Origin: an uncultured Collinsella sp.
GTDB taxonomy: Bacteria; Actinomycetota; Coriobacteriia; Coriobacteriales; Coriobacteriaceae
Direction of reading: 5' to 3'
Assembly: GCA_900546105.1 (NCBI GenBank)
Contig: URBP01000098.1
Span: forward strand, 1 to 6,144
Length of the DNA stretch: 6,144 bases
Within the stretch, counting starts at the first letter, position 1. Each line of letters begins with the position of its first letter. This document shows, piece by piece, positions 1 through 5,718 of the stretch. Made by a program: the position numbers and the translations under genes. The notes below the pieces were generated by a model. It did not search any database. It was not told where the DNA came from and was given only the letters and a program-made list of their open reading frames with translations.

Positions 1-1267
1 GGCCGTAATACTTGGGCTTGCCGTTCTCGTCCACGTAGGGGGTCAGGAAGCTGCGGCAGCCCATGCAGGTGAAGCAATGGCCCTCGCCGTTTTTGTCCAC
101 CTTGTACTCCAGCATCTTCTTTTCGCTGATGTAGTCAGGTACCATGCGCTTGGCGGTGCACTTGGCAGCCAGCTGGGTCAGGTAGAAGTACGGGGAATTC
201 TCGTGAACGTTATCGTCCTCGAGTACATAGATAAGCTTGGGGAATGCCGGGGTAATCCACACGCCGGCTTCGTTCTTAACGCCCTCGTAGCGCTGACGAA
301 GCGTCTCCTCCACGATCATGGCAAGGTCGTGCTTCTCCTGCGCTGAGCGAGCCTCGTTGAGATACATGAAGACCGTCACGAACGGCGCTTGGCCGTTGGT
401 GGTCATAAGGGTCACGACCTGATACTGAATCGTCTGGACGCCGCGACGGATCTCGTCACGCAGGCGGTCCTCAACAACCTCGCGGACCTTTTCGGGAGAT
501 GCGGAAACGCCGAGCTCCTCGAGCTCGCGGGCGACCTCGCCGCGAATCTTTTGACGGCTCACCTCGACGAACGGGGCAAGATGGGTCAGCGAAATCGACT
601 GGCCACCGTACTGGGAGGAAGCAACCTGGGCGATGATCTGCGTCGCGATGTTGCAAGCCGTCGAGAAGCTGTGCGGCTTCTCAATCAGCGTACCCGAGAT
701 AACAGTACCGTTCTGGAGCATATCCTCCAGGTTCACCAGGTCGCAGTTATGCATGTGCTGGGCAAAGTAGTCCGAATCATGGAAGTGGATCAGACCCTCA
801 TTGTGAGCATCCACGATCTCCTGGGGCAGCAGCACACGCTGAGTCAGGTCCTTGGAAATCTCGCCGGCCATGTAGTCACGCTGAACGGAATTGACGGTCG
901 GGTTCTTGTTGGAGTTCTCCTGCTTGACCTCTTCGTTGTTGCACTCGATGAGCGACAGAATCTTGTCGTCGGTCGTGTTCTTCTGGCGCTTCAGGCTCTG
1001 AACATAGCGATAGATGATGTAATGGCGAGCGACCTCGTAGCAGTCGAGACGCATGATCTCGTCCTCGACCAGATCCTGAATCTCCTCGACCGACACGGTG
1101 TGGCCCGCGTTCTCGCATGCCTCGGCGACGTTTTGCGCCGCATAAACCACCTGGCGGTCGGTAAGACGAGAGCCCTCCTCGACCTCCAAGTTGGCGGCGC
1201 GAATCGCATTGACGATCTTATCGATGTCAAAGACAACCTCGGTGCCGCTGCGCTTGATGATCTTCAT
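1..1267 (-). CDS. nrdD: Anaerobic (class III) ribonucleoside-triphosphate reductase, 3' end cut by the window
   Basis: This enzyme reduces ribonucleoside triphosphates to deoxyribonucleotides without oxygen, using a glycyl radical installed by the activase NrdG. I translated the minus strand by hand from the ATG at 1267 and obtained 422 open codons to the window edge. Residues 1-95 form an ATP-cone allosteric domain beginning MKIIKRSGTEVVFDIDKI. The catalytic barrel follows, with MHNCDL containing Cys175 and GGQSI at 221-225. CMGCRSF contains Cys404, which matches the thiyl-radical cysteine of the family. The C-terminal zinc cysteines and glycyl-radical motif lie outside the window, so integrity cannot be judged. 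The start is supported by AAAGAGG seven bases upstream. The gene has its own promoter with NrdR-like boxes and a long leader. Family assignment is secure; nrdG is not visible here. Confidence 0.96.
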   Translation of the reverse strand, partial: MKIIKRSGTEVVFDIDKIVNAIRAANLEVEEGSRLTDRQVVYAAQNVAEACENAGHTVSVEEIQDLVEDEIMRLDCYEVARHYIIYRYVQSLKRQKNTTDDKILSLIECNNEEVKQENSNKNPTVNSVQRDYMAGEISKDLTQRVLLPQEIVDAHNEGLIHFHDSDYFAQHMHNCDLVNLEDMLQNGTVISGTLIEKPHSFSTACNIATQIIAQVASSQYGGQSISLTHLAPFVEVSRQKIRGEVARELEELGVSASPEKVREVVEDRLRDEIRRGVQTIQYQVVTLMTTNGQAPFVTVFMYLNEARSAQEKHDLAMIVEETLRQRYEGVKNEAGVWITPAFPKLIYVLEDDNVHENSPYFYLTQLAAKCTAKRMVPDYISEKKMLEYKVDKNGEGHCFTCMGCRSFLTPYVDENGKPKYYG

Positions 1268-1488
1268 CCTCTTGCCTCTTTCGCGTCGTAGTCTCATTGC
1301 GTTTCAGAGCCAAACGATGCCCGGCAGGGCTTGCCCCCGTCTTGCGGCGCCGTCGCGCAATCTGTGTTCTCGATAAACCATAAGCCTCCATGCGGACATT
1401 CCCAAGAGCCGATCAAGCGGCTCAAGGACACGTTCAAAAGAGGCAGTTAAGGTCTTCGTTCTCTGTCCGCCATCTATCATACGACAAA
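1268..1488 (-). promoter_or_regulatory. Long structured 5' leader of nrdD
   Basis: If transcription starts about seven bases after the predicted -10 element, nrdD has a leader of roughly 220 nt. It contains a 6-bp hairpin (arms 1406-1411 and 1418-1423, loop of six). It also has a GC-rich hairpin with arms 1342-1346 and 1356-1360. The segment at 1437-1445 reads UGCCUCUUU in the RNA and is the perfect complement of the Shine-Dalgarno region at 1273-1281. A GAGGC at 1384-1388 could instead pair with the GCCUC of that same segment. I saw no cobalamin-riboswitch B12 box or other riboswitch signature I know. The transcription start is predicted, not seen. Confidence 0.45.
1275..1281 (-). promoter_or_regulatory. 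Ribosome binding site of nrdD
   Basis: The minus strand reads AAAGAGG, then seven bases, then the nrdD ATG. A second weaker GAGG touches the start codon and is too close to act. The site matters because its sequence AAAGAGGCA (1281 to 1273) is exactly complementary to TGCCTCTTT found twice upstream. Confidence 0.7.
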
Positions 1489-1492
1489 GAGG

Positions 1493-1508
1493 CATCTATA
1501 TCCTGTAT
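1493..1508. promoter_or_regulatory. NrdR box 2 (over the -10 element)
   Basis: The 16-mer CATCTATATCCTGTAT is a weaker match to the same consensus, keeping the core CTATAT and the TGT block. It starts exactly 32 bp from box 1. NrdR sites usually occur in pairs about three helical turns apart, so the spacing adds support that the sequence alone would not give. Confidence 0.6.
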
Positions 1509-1524
1509 TCTTTTTTTAGGTCAA
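1495..1524 (-). promoter_or_regulatory. Predicted sigma-70-type promoter of nrdD
   Basis: Reading the minus strand, TTGACC (1524 to 1519) is followed by an 18-bp A-rich spacer and TATAGA (1500 to 1495). The expected start is near 1488. It is the best promoter match in the gene-free stretch and points towards nrdD. One NrdR-like box lies over its -10 element and the other abuts its -35 element, the arrangement expected for repression. Confidence 0.6.
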
Positions 1525-1554
1525 ACACAACATATAGTGTTTCAGCAGGTCAAA
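1518..1554. repeat. Direct repeat AGGTCAAA flanking NrdR box 1
   Basis: AGGTCAAA occurs at 1518-1525 and 1547-1554 (TTTGACCT on the minus strand), 29 bp apart, on either side of NrdR box 1. The copy nearer nrdD contains the predicted -35 element. The other has no matching -10 element, so it may be a binding site or chance. Confidence 0.5.
1525..1540. promoter_or_regulatory. NrdR box 1 (upstream, good match)
   Basis: The 16-mer ACACAACATATAGTGT closely fits the NrdR consensus acaCwAtATaTwGtgt. NrdR is the zinc-finger/ATP-cone repressor of ribonucleotide reductase genes in most bacteria. The box abuts the predicted -35 element of nrdD. Confidence 0.75.
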
Positions 1555-1787
1555 GCAATTAGTCATTTTGCAGACGCATTAAAAATGAGGGGTATTTGAC
1601 AAGTCGGTAAAACGTTACCAACACGGCTACCTGCATGGCAGTTATAAAACCCCCTTAGTCAAGCCGCTGACAAATCCTACCAAAACCAAGCCGCTCACGC
1701 CAAAAGAATCCAAAAGATTATGCTTGACCAACATGTTGCGGTCGAATGCCGGCGGACGGAGCAACGGGACTGTAAACGCTCGGAAGA
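1541..1787. other. Gene-free spacer between the membrane gene and the nrdD promoter
   Basis: I see no convincing gene here. Small features are a direct repeat CAAGCCGCT (1660-1668 and 1687-1695, period 27 bp), a short hairpin with arms 1606-1610 and 1615-1619, and a palindrome CAACATGTTG at 1729-1738 flanked by GACC and GGTC. There is no clear terminator for the membrane gene ending at 1788: a GGGGGTTTT run on the minus strand near 1645-1654 lacks a good stem before it. A 30-codon hydrophobic reading frame (1734 to 1642, minus) lacks a ribosome-binding site. Confidence 0.5.
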
Positions 1788-2216
1788 CTACAGCCCCGGC
1801 AGCAGCACGCCGGCGATAACCACAAAAGCCCATCCCTTTGTGACAAGGCCTGCCCAACGCGCGAAGAACGTACGGCCTTCAATCGTTCCGAATCCTCCCC
1901 GGAAGGCAATCTCGCCAAAACCGATCACCATAAAAAGGAGCGTGGCACCGATGACCGTACCGGCGATCTTGTGCGATGTACTCCCCTGCTCAAAACCAAA
2001 AAAGTTCAGGCACATACCGACCGTTTTGCCAAACATCGGGAGTGCGCTCAGAACCTCGGCGATTACCGTGGCCACGATGAGTTGTCCCCAAAAGCCCGTG
2101 GGGCTCGTCAGATCCAAGCCAGGCGCCCCTTCGATGATGGGGAGAAACGCGCAGAGCAATAGCGGGTTAAAGAAGCCGTTGAGAATACCGATAACGCGCC
2201 TGACAGGTAACTTCAT
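1788..2216 (-). CDS. Small four-helix membrane protein of unknown function
   Basis: This is a 142-residue hydrophobic protein that I do not recognise. Likely membrane helices lie at about residues 8-28, 45-70, 84-106 and 120-140, with a basic N-terminus (KLPVRR) suggesting the N-terminus is cytoplasmic. I chose the ATG at 2216 because GAAAGG (2226-2231) stands nine bases upstream. The frame stays open back to 2417, but that extension is arginine- and serine-rich, overlaps the MFS gene and crosses the terminator. The gene starts only about 25 bp after that terminator, with no room for a promoter between, so it probably depends on readthrough from the MFS gene or a promoter inside it. Its position suggests a link to the MFS transporter, but nothing in the sequence shows what it does. 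Confidence 0.75.
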   Translation of the reverse strand: MKLPVRRVIGILNGFFNPLLLCAFLPIIEGAPGLDLTSPTGFWGQLIVATVIAEVLSALPMFGKTVGMCLNFFGFEQGSTSHKIAGTVIGATLLFMVIGFGEIAFRGGFGTIEGRTFFARWAGLVTKGWAFVVIAGVLLPGL

Positions 2217-2241
2217 AGCCGTAAGCCTTTCAAAGTCATTG

Positions 2242-2276
2242 ATAGAAAGAGGGCCGCCGGCATATGTCGGCGGCCC
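2242..2276 (-). terminator. Intrinsic terminator after the MFS gene
   Basis: There is a perfect 9-bp stem, GGGCCGCCG (2251-2259) with CGGCGGCCC (2268-2276), and an 8-base loop. On the minus strand it is followed by CTCTTTCTA, a pyrimidine- and T-rich tail. It lies about 40 bp past the MFS stop and just before the ribosome-binding site of the membrane gene. Confidence 0.8.
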
Positions 2277-2316
2277 CGATAAAACATGATGTACGGCAAA
2301 GCAACTACTAGAACGG

Positions 2317-3516
2317 CTACTCTGCCTCGCCGCCGGCCGCCATCTTCTCGGCCTCGGCAAGCTGGGCCGGGGTGAGCTTGCGATACTTAATGGCGCCAAA
2401 GACGACACACGCCGCACAGACGATCATGCCGGCGATGAACTTCTGGTCAATCGTTGCACCAAACGGCGACGTTACGGCCTCAAACACAATGGGAGACAGT
2501 GCCATGCCAAAGTTGATGCCCGCCATGCCAATGGCGAGGTTAAACGCACGTCCCTCGGGGGCAGAGTTGCCGGCGGCAAAATTGCCCTCCAGCGGCACGT
2601 AGGTCTCCTTGCCCAGCGCGACGACAAAGCCCGCAACGCACAGCACCATAAAGGCGGGCGCAATCAGCGTCAGGCCCAGGCCAATGAGCGTCACGCCCCA
2701 CGCGATCGGCATGGCCAGGTTCTTAAACTTGGCAAACAGCGGACCGACCAAAAGACCAGCCGCAATACCGGCAACGGTCATAACAGTAGAGGCAAGACCG
2801 GCCTCCACGGTACCGCCAAAGCCGCGACCCACAACAAGCAGCGAGACGTTAGAGCTGAAGAGCTGGAACGTGAGTACGAACACAAAGCTCATGAGCGTGA
2901 TAATCGCGACCTCTTTAGGCATATTGGCGAACACGTTGACCTTGCGCTTGGGCTCAAGATGACCCTCGGGAAGGCAAACAGCCTCAATGACAATAAACAC
3001 GATCATGATGAAGTACGCCGCATAGCTGTGGAACCACTCGGCAGAACCCAAGATGCCGGAAACCATCGTCCAGATAATGCCGCCAAGTGCAACAAAAGTG
3101 GAGTAGATGCCCATGACAAACGAGCGCTGCTTTCCGCCAAAGTAATCCGCGATAAGAGCGTCCGTTGAATTCTGCACGGCGCCGAGACCAAGGCCCATGA
3201 CAGCAGAAGCCGCTAAGACCTGGCCGAGCGAGTCGTGGAACACCAGCACCGAGGCGCCTGCCAGCATCACGATAACGTGACCGACAAGCGTCGTCTTCTT
3301 CTTGGACACGCGAGAGGCAAGCTGTGAAGAGACGAGCATGGCGGACAGTGCCATCATCAACGGGATGATGCCGATGATCATCTGGACGGCAGCGATGTTT
3401 TCGTTGGGAAATGCCGCCGCAACAGAGGCCACGATGGGGACGGGCACCAACATGCCCATAATGCACATGGCGGCAGCATAAATGCCCACCAGGTACTTGA
3501 TCTTGGTTTTATCCAT
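2317..3516 (-). CDS. Major facilitator superfamily transporter, substrate unknown
   Basis: This 399-residue protein has the usual MFS layout: six hydrophobic helices (about 8-33, 43-65, 75-93, 97-115, 135-157, 163-182), a charged central loop (183-203), then six more ending near 376 and a cytoplasmic tail rich in Ala and Glu. The loop between helices 2 and 3, SSQLASRVSKKKT, is a degenerate form of MFS motif A. The start at 3516 is supported by AAGGA six bases upstream. The gene follows the acyl kinase by about 73 bp with a terminator-like hairpin between them, so it may be a regulated or weakly expressed member of the same transcription unit. Context suggests export or uptake of a carboxylic acid handled by the neighbouring enzymes. 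That is inference; the sequence does not reveal the substrate. Confidence 0.9.
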   Translation of the reverse strand: MDKTKIKYLVGIYAAAMCIMGMLVPVPIVASVAAAFPNENIAAVQMIIGIIPLMMALSAMLVSSQLASRVSKKKTTLVGHVIVMLAGASVLVFHDSLGQVLAASAVMGLGLGAVQNSTDALIADYFGGKQRSFVMGIYSTFVALGGIIWTMVSGILGSAEWFHSYAAYFIMIVFIVIEAVCLPEGHLEPKRKVNVFANMPKEVAIITLMSFVFVLTFQLFSSNVSLLVVGRGFGGTVEAGLASTVMTVAGIAAGLLVGPLFAKFKNLAMPIAWGVTLIGLGLTLIAPAFMVLCVAGFVVALGKETYVPLEGNFAAGNSAPEGRAFNLAIGMAGINFGMALSPIVFEAVTSPFGATIDQKFIAGMIVCAACVVFGAIKYRKLTPAQLAEAEKMAAGGEAE

Positions 3517-3521
3517 GATCC

Positions 3522-3527
3522 ATCCTT
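3522..3527 (-). promoter_or_regulatory. Ribosome binding site of the MFS gene
   Basis: AAGGAT on the minus strand, with AAGGA six bases before the ATG at 3516. It lies directly after the U-tract of the upstream hairpin, so termination and translation initiation are tightly juxtaposed. Confidence 0.65.
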
Positions 3528-3534
3528 ACACTTA

Positions 3535-3576
3535 GAAAAAGGGTCGGGGCGGCCGGACGTCATCATCGGCCGCCCC
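3535..3576 (-). terminator. Intrinsic terminator between the acyl kinase and MFS genes
   Basis: There is a perfect 10-bp stem, GGGGCGGCCG (3546-3555) with CGGCCGCCCC (3567-3576), and an 11-base loop. On the minus strand it is followed by GACCCTTTTTCT. It lies 14 bp after the kinase stop codon and looks like a strong terminator. The MFS gene then needs readthrough or an unseen promoter within the kinase gene. Confidence 0.85.
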
Positions 3577-3589
3577 AAACACAGCACTA

Positions 3590-4702
3590 TCAGTCGTTGA
3601 ATCCGGTGAACACGGGCTCTCCGCTGTACACGAGCGCTTCCTCGACACCATCGAGCACGCGGCAGGCGCCAGACGCCATTGCCTCGAGTTCAAACTCGCC
3701 GGGATAAGCCGATACGGGGGCGATCCAAGAGCAGCACTCCTCAATCGAGGCAACGAGCTCCTTGCTGTGGACCATGCCGCCTCCGAGCAAGATGCCGTCG
3801 ACGTCGCCCTTCAGCACGCAAGCCATCTCGCCAATCCACTTGCAGATTTGGTAAACCATTGCATCCCAGGCGCGAGCTGCGGCCTTATCGCCCGCAGCGG
3901 CACGCTCGCACACCTCGATGGCATCGGAGGTACCCAAAAGATCGACAAAACCGCCGGTCTTCATGCAATGGGCGCGGGCGACATCAAGGCCGTGTTCCGC
4001 GGTGTACTTTGCGACCTCGATCGCGGGAACCGATCCGCAGCGCGTCGGTGCCATGGGGCCCTCGCCGCCGACGATGTCGTTGCCGTCCACCATCTTGCCC
4101 TTAAGATGAGCCGAGATAGAGATGCCGCCGCCGATATGGCAAACGATGAAGTTGCACTCATCATAGGGGCGACCGAGCTTTGCCGCATGGCGGATGGCGG
4201 TCTCTTTGAGATTAAGGGCGTGCAGGTGCACGTTTCGATACACGCCCTTAATGCCCGTCATACGTGCGAGGTCGCACAGCTCGTCGGTATCGGGAGGATT
4301 CACCACAAAAGAGGGCTTTCCCGTCTTTAAGGCGAACTCATGGGCAATCTGGGGACCCAGCTGCGCCGGGTGCTGAATGCCGTTCGCGCCGATGCGGGCA
4401 TGCTCGAGCATGATCTCATTGATGGCATACGTACCGCCGGGCAGCGAAAGCAAGCCACCGCCGCGACCGACAAATGCATCAAAGTCCTCGAGCTTTAGGC
4501 CCGCCTCCCCCAGTGCTCCAAGAATCAGATCGCAGCGGTACGGCATCTGAGCCGAAACCCCGTCGAACTGGGCAAGGTCTTTCGCATCGTGCGCAACGTT
4601 CTTGCTGAGCTTGCACTCATCACCCTCAAAAACGCCCACCTTCGTGGAAGTGGAACCCGGGTTGATTACCAGGACGCGCCAGGGAGTCTTATTTTCGGAC
4701 AT
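3590..4702 (-). CDS. buk: Acyl kinase of the butyrate kinase family
   Basis: Butyrate kinases convert acyl-phosphate plus ADP to the free acid plus ATP, the energy-yielding last step of several fermentations. The 370-residue length suits the family (about 355). In order I see the phosphate-binding NPGSTSTK (14-21), GRGGGL (79-84), GGTYAIN (89-95), DELCDLARMTG (140-150), HALN (161-164), HIGGGIS (189-195), GEGPMAPTRCG (213-223) and ILLGGGMVHS (304-313). These fit Buk better than AckA. Departures such as HPAQLG (111-116), where Buk usually has HASNLG, leave the acyl chain uncertain. The start follows AAGGAGG by eight bases and lies only 3 nt after the Pta stop, so the two are probably co-translated. 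The gene symbol names the family; butyrate as substrate is not proven. Confidence 0.88.
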   Translation of the reverse strand: MSENKTPWRVLVINPGSTSTKVGVFEGDECKLSKNVAHDAKDLAQFDGVSAQMPYRCDLILGALGEAGLKLEDFDAFVGRGGGLLSLPGGTYAINEIMLEHARIGANGIQHPAQLGPQIAHEFALKTGKPSFVVNPPDTDELCDLARMTGIKGVYRNVHLHALNLKETAIRHAAKLGRPYDECNFIVCHIGGGISISAHLKGKMVDGNDIVGGEGPMAPTRCGSVPAIEVAKYTAEHGLDVARAHCMKTGGFVDLLGTSDAIEVCERAAAGDKAAARAWDAMVYQICKWIGEMACVLKGDVDGILLGGGMVHSKELVASIEECCSWIAPVSAYPGEFELEAMASGACRVLDGVEEALVYSGEPVFTGFND

Positions 4703-4705
4703 ATC

Positions 4706-5713
4706 TTAAGCCTCCTTAAGCGCCTGGGCGCGCACGCAGCTCATCACAACGTTGCCGACGATCTCGTCGACGGGTGCAGAGCGCGAGCAATCGCACACGA
4801 TTCTCTTGAAGCCCTGAAGCATGGGGCCGTAAGCATTGGCACCGGTCAGATTCTGGATAATCTTGACGCCGATATTGCCCACGTTGATATCGGGCCAGAT
4901 GACCACGTTGGCTTGGCCCGCAACAGCGGACTCACGATGTACCTTCTTGGCCGCAACCTTGGGGTTAATCGCCGAATCAAACTGGAACTCACCGTCGATG
5001 GCAAGGTCGGGACGGCGATCGTTGGCAATCTCGCGAGCACGGCGCACTTTGTCGACAAGCTCATTGTCCATCGAACCGTCAGTCGAATGCGAAAGCAGCG
5101 CGCAACGGATATCCCATCCGGTCAGCGAGCGTACCGTCTCGCTCGACGAAATCGCGATCGAGGCAAGCTCCTCACTCGTGGGGTCAACGCAAACGGCAGA
5201 ATCGCCAAAAGCCAAAAGGCCACCTTCGCCGCCGTTCCAGTTGGGAATGTCGGCGATACCGCACGAGCTCACGGTGTCCACCCCGTCGGCAAGGCCGACG
5301 ATGGTCTGACCCGCCAGGATAATATCGCCCGTGGCGTTATCGATACCGGCGAACATAACGTCGACATCGCCGAGCACCTGCAAAATCAGGGCACGCTCAA
5401 GCGGACGCGTCATACGGCGCGCGGCGCCCTTGGGCTTAAACTTGCAATCCGGATGCGAAAGGTAGCGCTCGCAACAAGCGGCGTTCGCCTCCTCATCGGT
5501 CACATCGACAATCTCGATGCCGTCAAGGGAGATGCCGCGCTCATCGGCAAGCTCCTTGAGCTTACCGCCGTCGCCAACCAGCACGCAATCGGCAAGATGC
5601 TCGGCGGCAATCTTTGCGACCGCCTGCATCATGGTCTCGTTTTCGCCCTCGGGAAAAGCAACGCGCATAGGCTTGGCGGCAGCCTGCTCGCGCAGGGTCT
5701 GCATCAGGTCCAT
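4706..5713 (-). CDS. Phosphate acetyl/acyltransferase (Pta/Ptb family), atypical thioester site
   Basis: Family members exchange phosphate for the thiol carrier of an acyl thioester, giving acyl-phosphate for a kinase. The 335-residue length matches single-domain Pta. Visible signatures are FPEGENE (20-26), LSHSTDGS (207-214), DGEFQFDSAINP (240-251), PDINVGNIGVK (274-284), GPMLQG (296-301) and CSRSAPVDEIV (309-319), which keeps the catalytic Ser-Arg pair and Asp. The usual GAVHSTADTLRPALQ segment is instead GIDNATGDIILAGQT (123-137), so Leu133 replaces an arginine. The RKHKG region also seems to read KPKG (93-96). In Methanosarcina thermophila Pta these arginines (87 and 133, from memory) contact CoA. 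The gene begins 5 nt after the ACP stop, with GGAG (5722-5725) eight bases upstream. The carrier may be CoA or the neighbouring ACP. Confidence 0.9.
   Translation of the reverse strand: MDLMQTLREQAAAKPMRVAFPEGENETMMQAVAKIAAEHLADCVLVGDGGKLKELADERGISLDGIEIVDVTDEEANAACCERYLSHPDCKFKPKGAARRMTRPLERALILQVLGDVDVMFAGIDNATGDIILAGQTIVGLADGVDTVSSCGIADIPNWNGGEGGLLAFGDSAVCVDPTSEELASIAISSSETVRSLTGWDIRCALLSHSTDGSMDNELVDKVRRAREIANDRRPDLAIDGEFQFDSAINPKVAAKKVHRESAVAGQANVVIWPDINVGNIGVKIIQNLTGANAYGPMLQGFKRIVCDCSRSAPVDEIVGNVVMSCVRAQALKEA
4711..4717 (-). promoter_or_regulatory. Strong Shine-Dalgarno of the acyl kinase, inside the Pta gene
   Basis: The minus strand has a near-ideal AAGGAGG eight bases before the kinase ATG at 4702. 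The motif is encoded within the last codons of the Pta gene (Leu-Lys-Glu-Ala-stop), so ribosomes ending Pta synthesis sit on the kinase start. It fixes the kinase start codon and suggests translational coupling. Confidence 0.85.
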
Positions 5714-5718
5714 GGCAG

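Noticed and set aside
389..1291. A 300-codon open frame on the plus strand
   Set aside because: It is the antisense shadow of nrdD, whose minus-strand frame has the ATP-cone, MHNC and MGCR motifs.
1268..1488. Known riboswitch (cobalamin or similar) before nrdD
   Set aside because: I looked for the cobalamin B12 box and other familiar conserved cores and did not find them.
1304..1495. A 63-codon minus-strand frame in the nrdD leader
   Set aside because: It begins at or before the predicted transcription start, has no ribosome-binding site and is arginine-rich without a recognisable pattern.
1596..1601. TTGACA on the plus strand as a promoter -35 element
   Set aside because: There is no -10-like sequence at 16-19 bp, and no plus-strand gene follows.
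1606..1619. GGTAAAACGTTACC as a LacI-type operator
   Set aside because: It is a hairpin with 5-bp arms. Its symmetry is not centred on the AACGTT core as LacI-family operators require, and no target promoter lies beside it.
1642..1857. A 71-codon minus-strand frame with a hydrophobic C-terminal part
   Set aside because: It overlaps the end of the membrane protein gene in another frame. The internal ATG at 1734 has no ribosome-binding site. The hydrophobic repeat comes from the CAAGCCGCT duplication.
2217..2417. N-terminal extension of the small membrane protein up to 2417
   Set aside because: The added 67 residues are low-complexity Arg/Ser/Pro, overlap the MFS gene and span the terminator, and the ATG at 2216 has its own ribosome-binding site.
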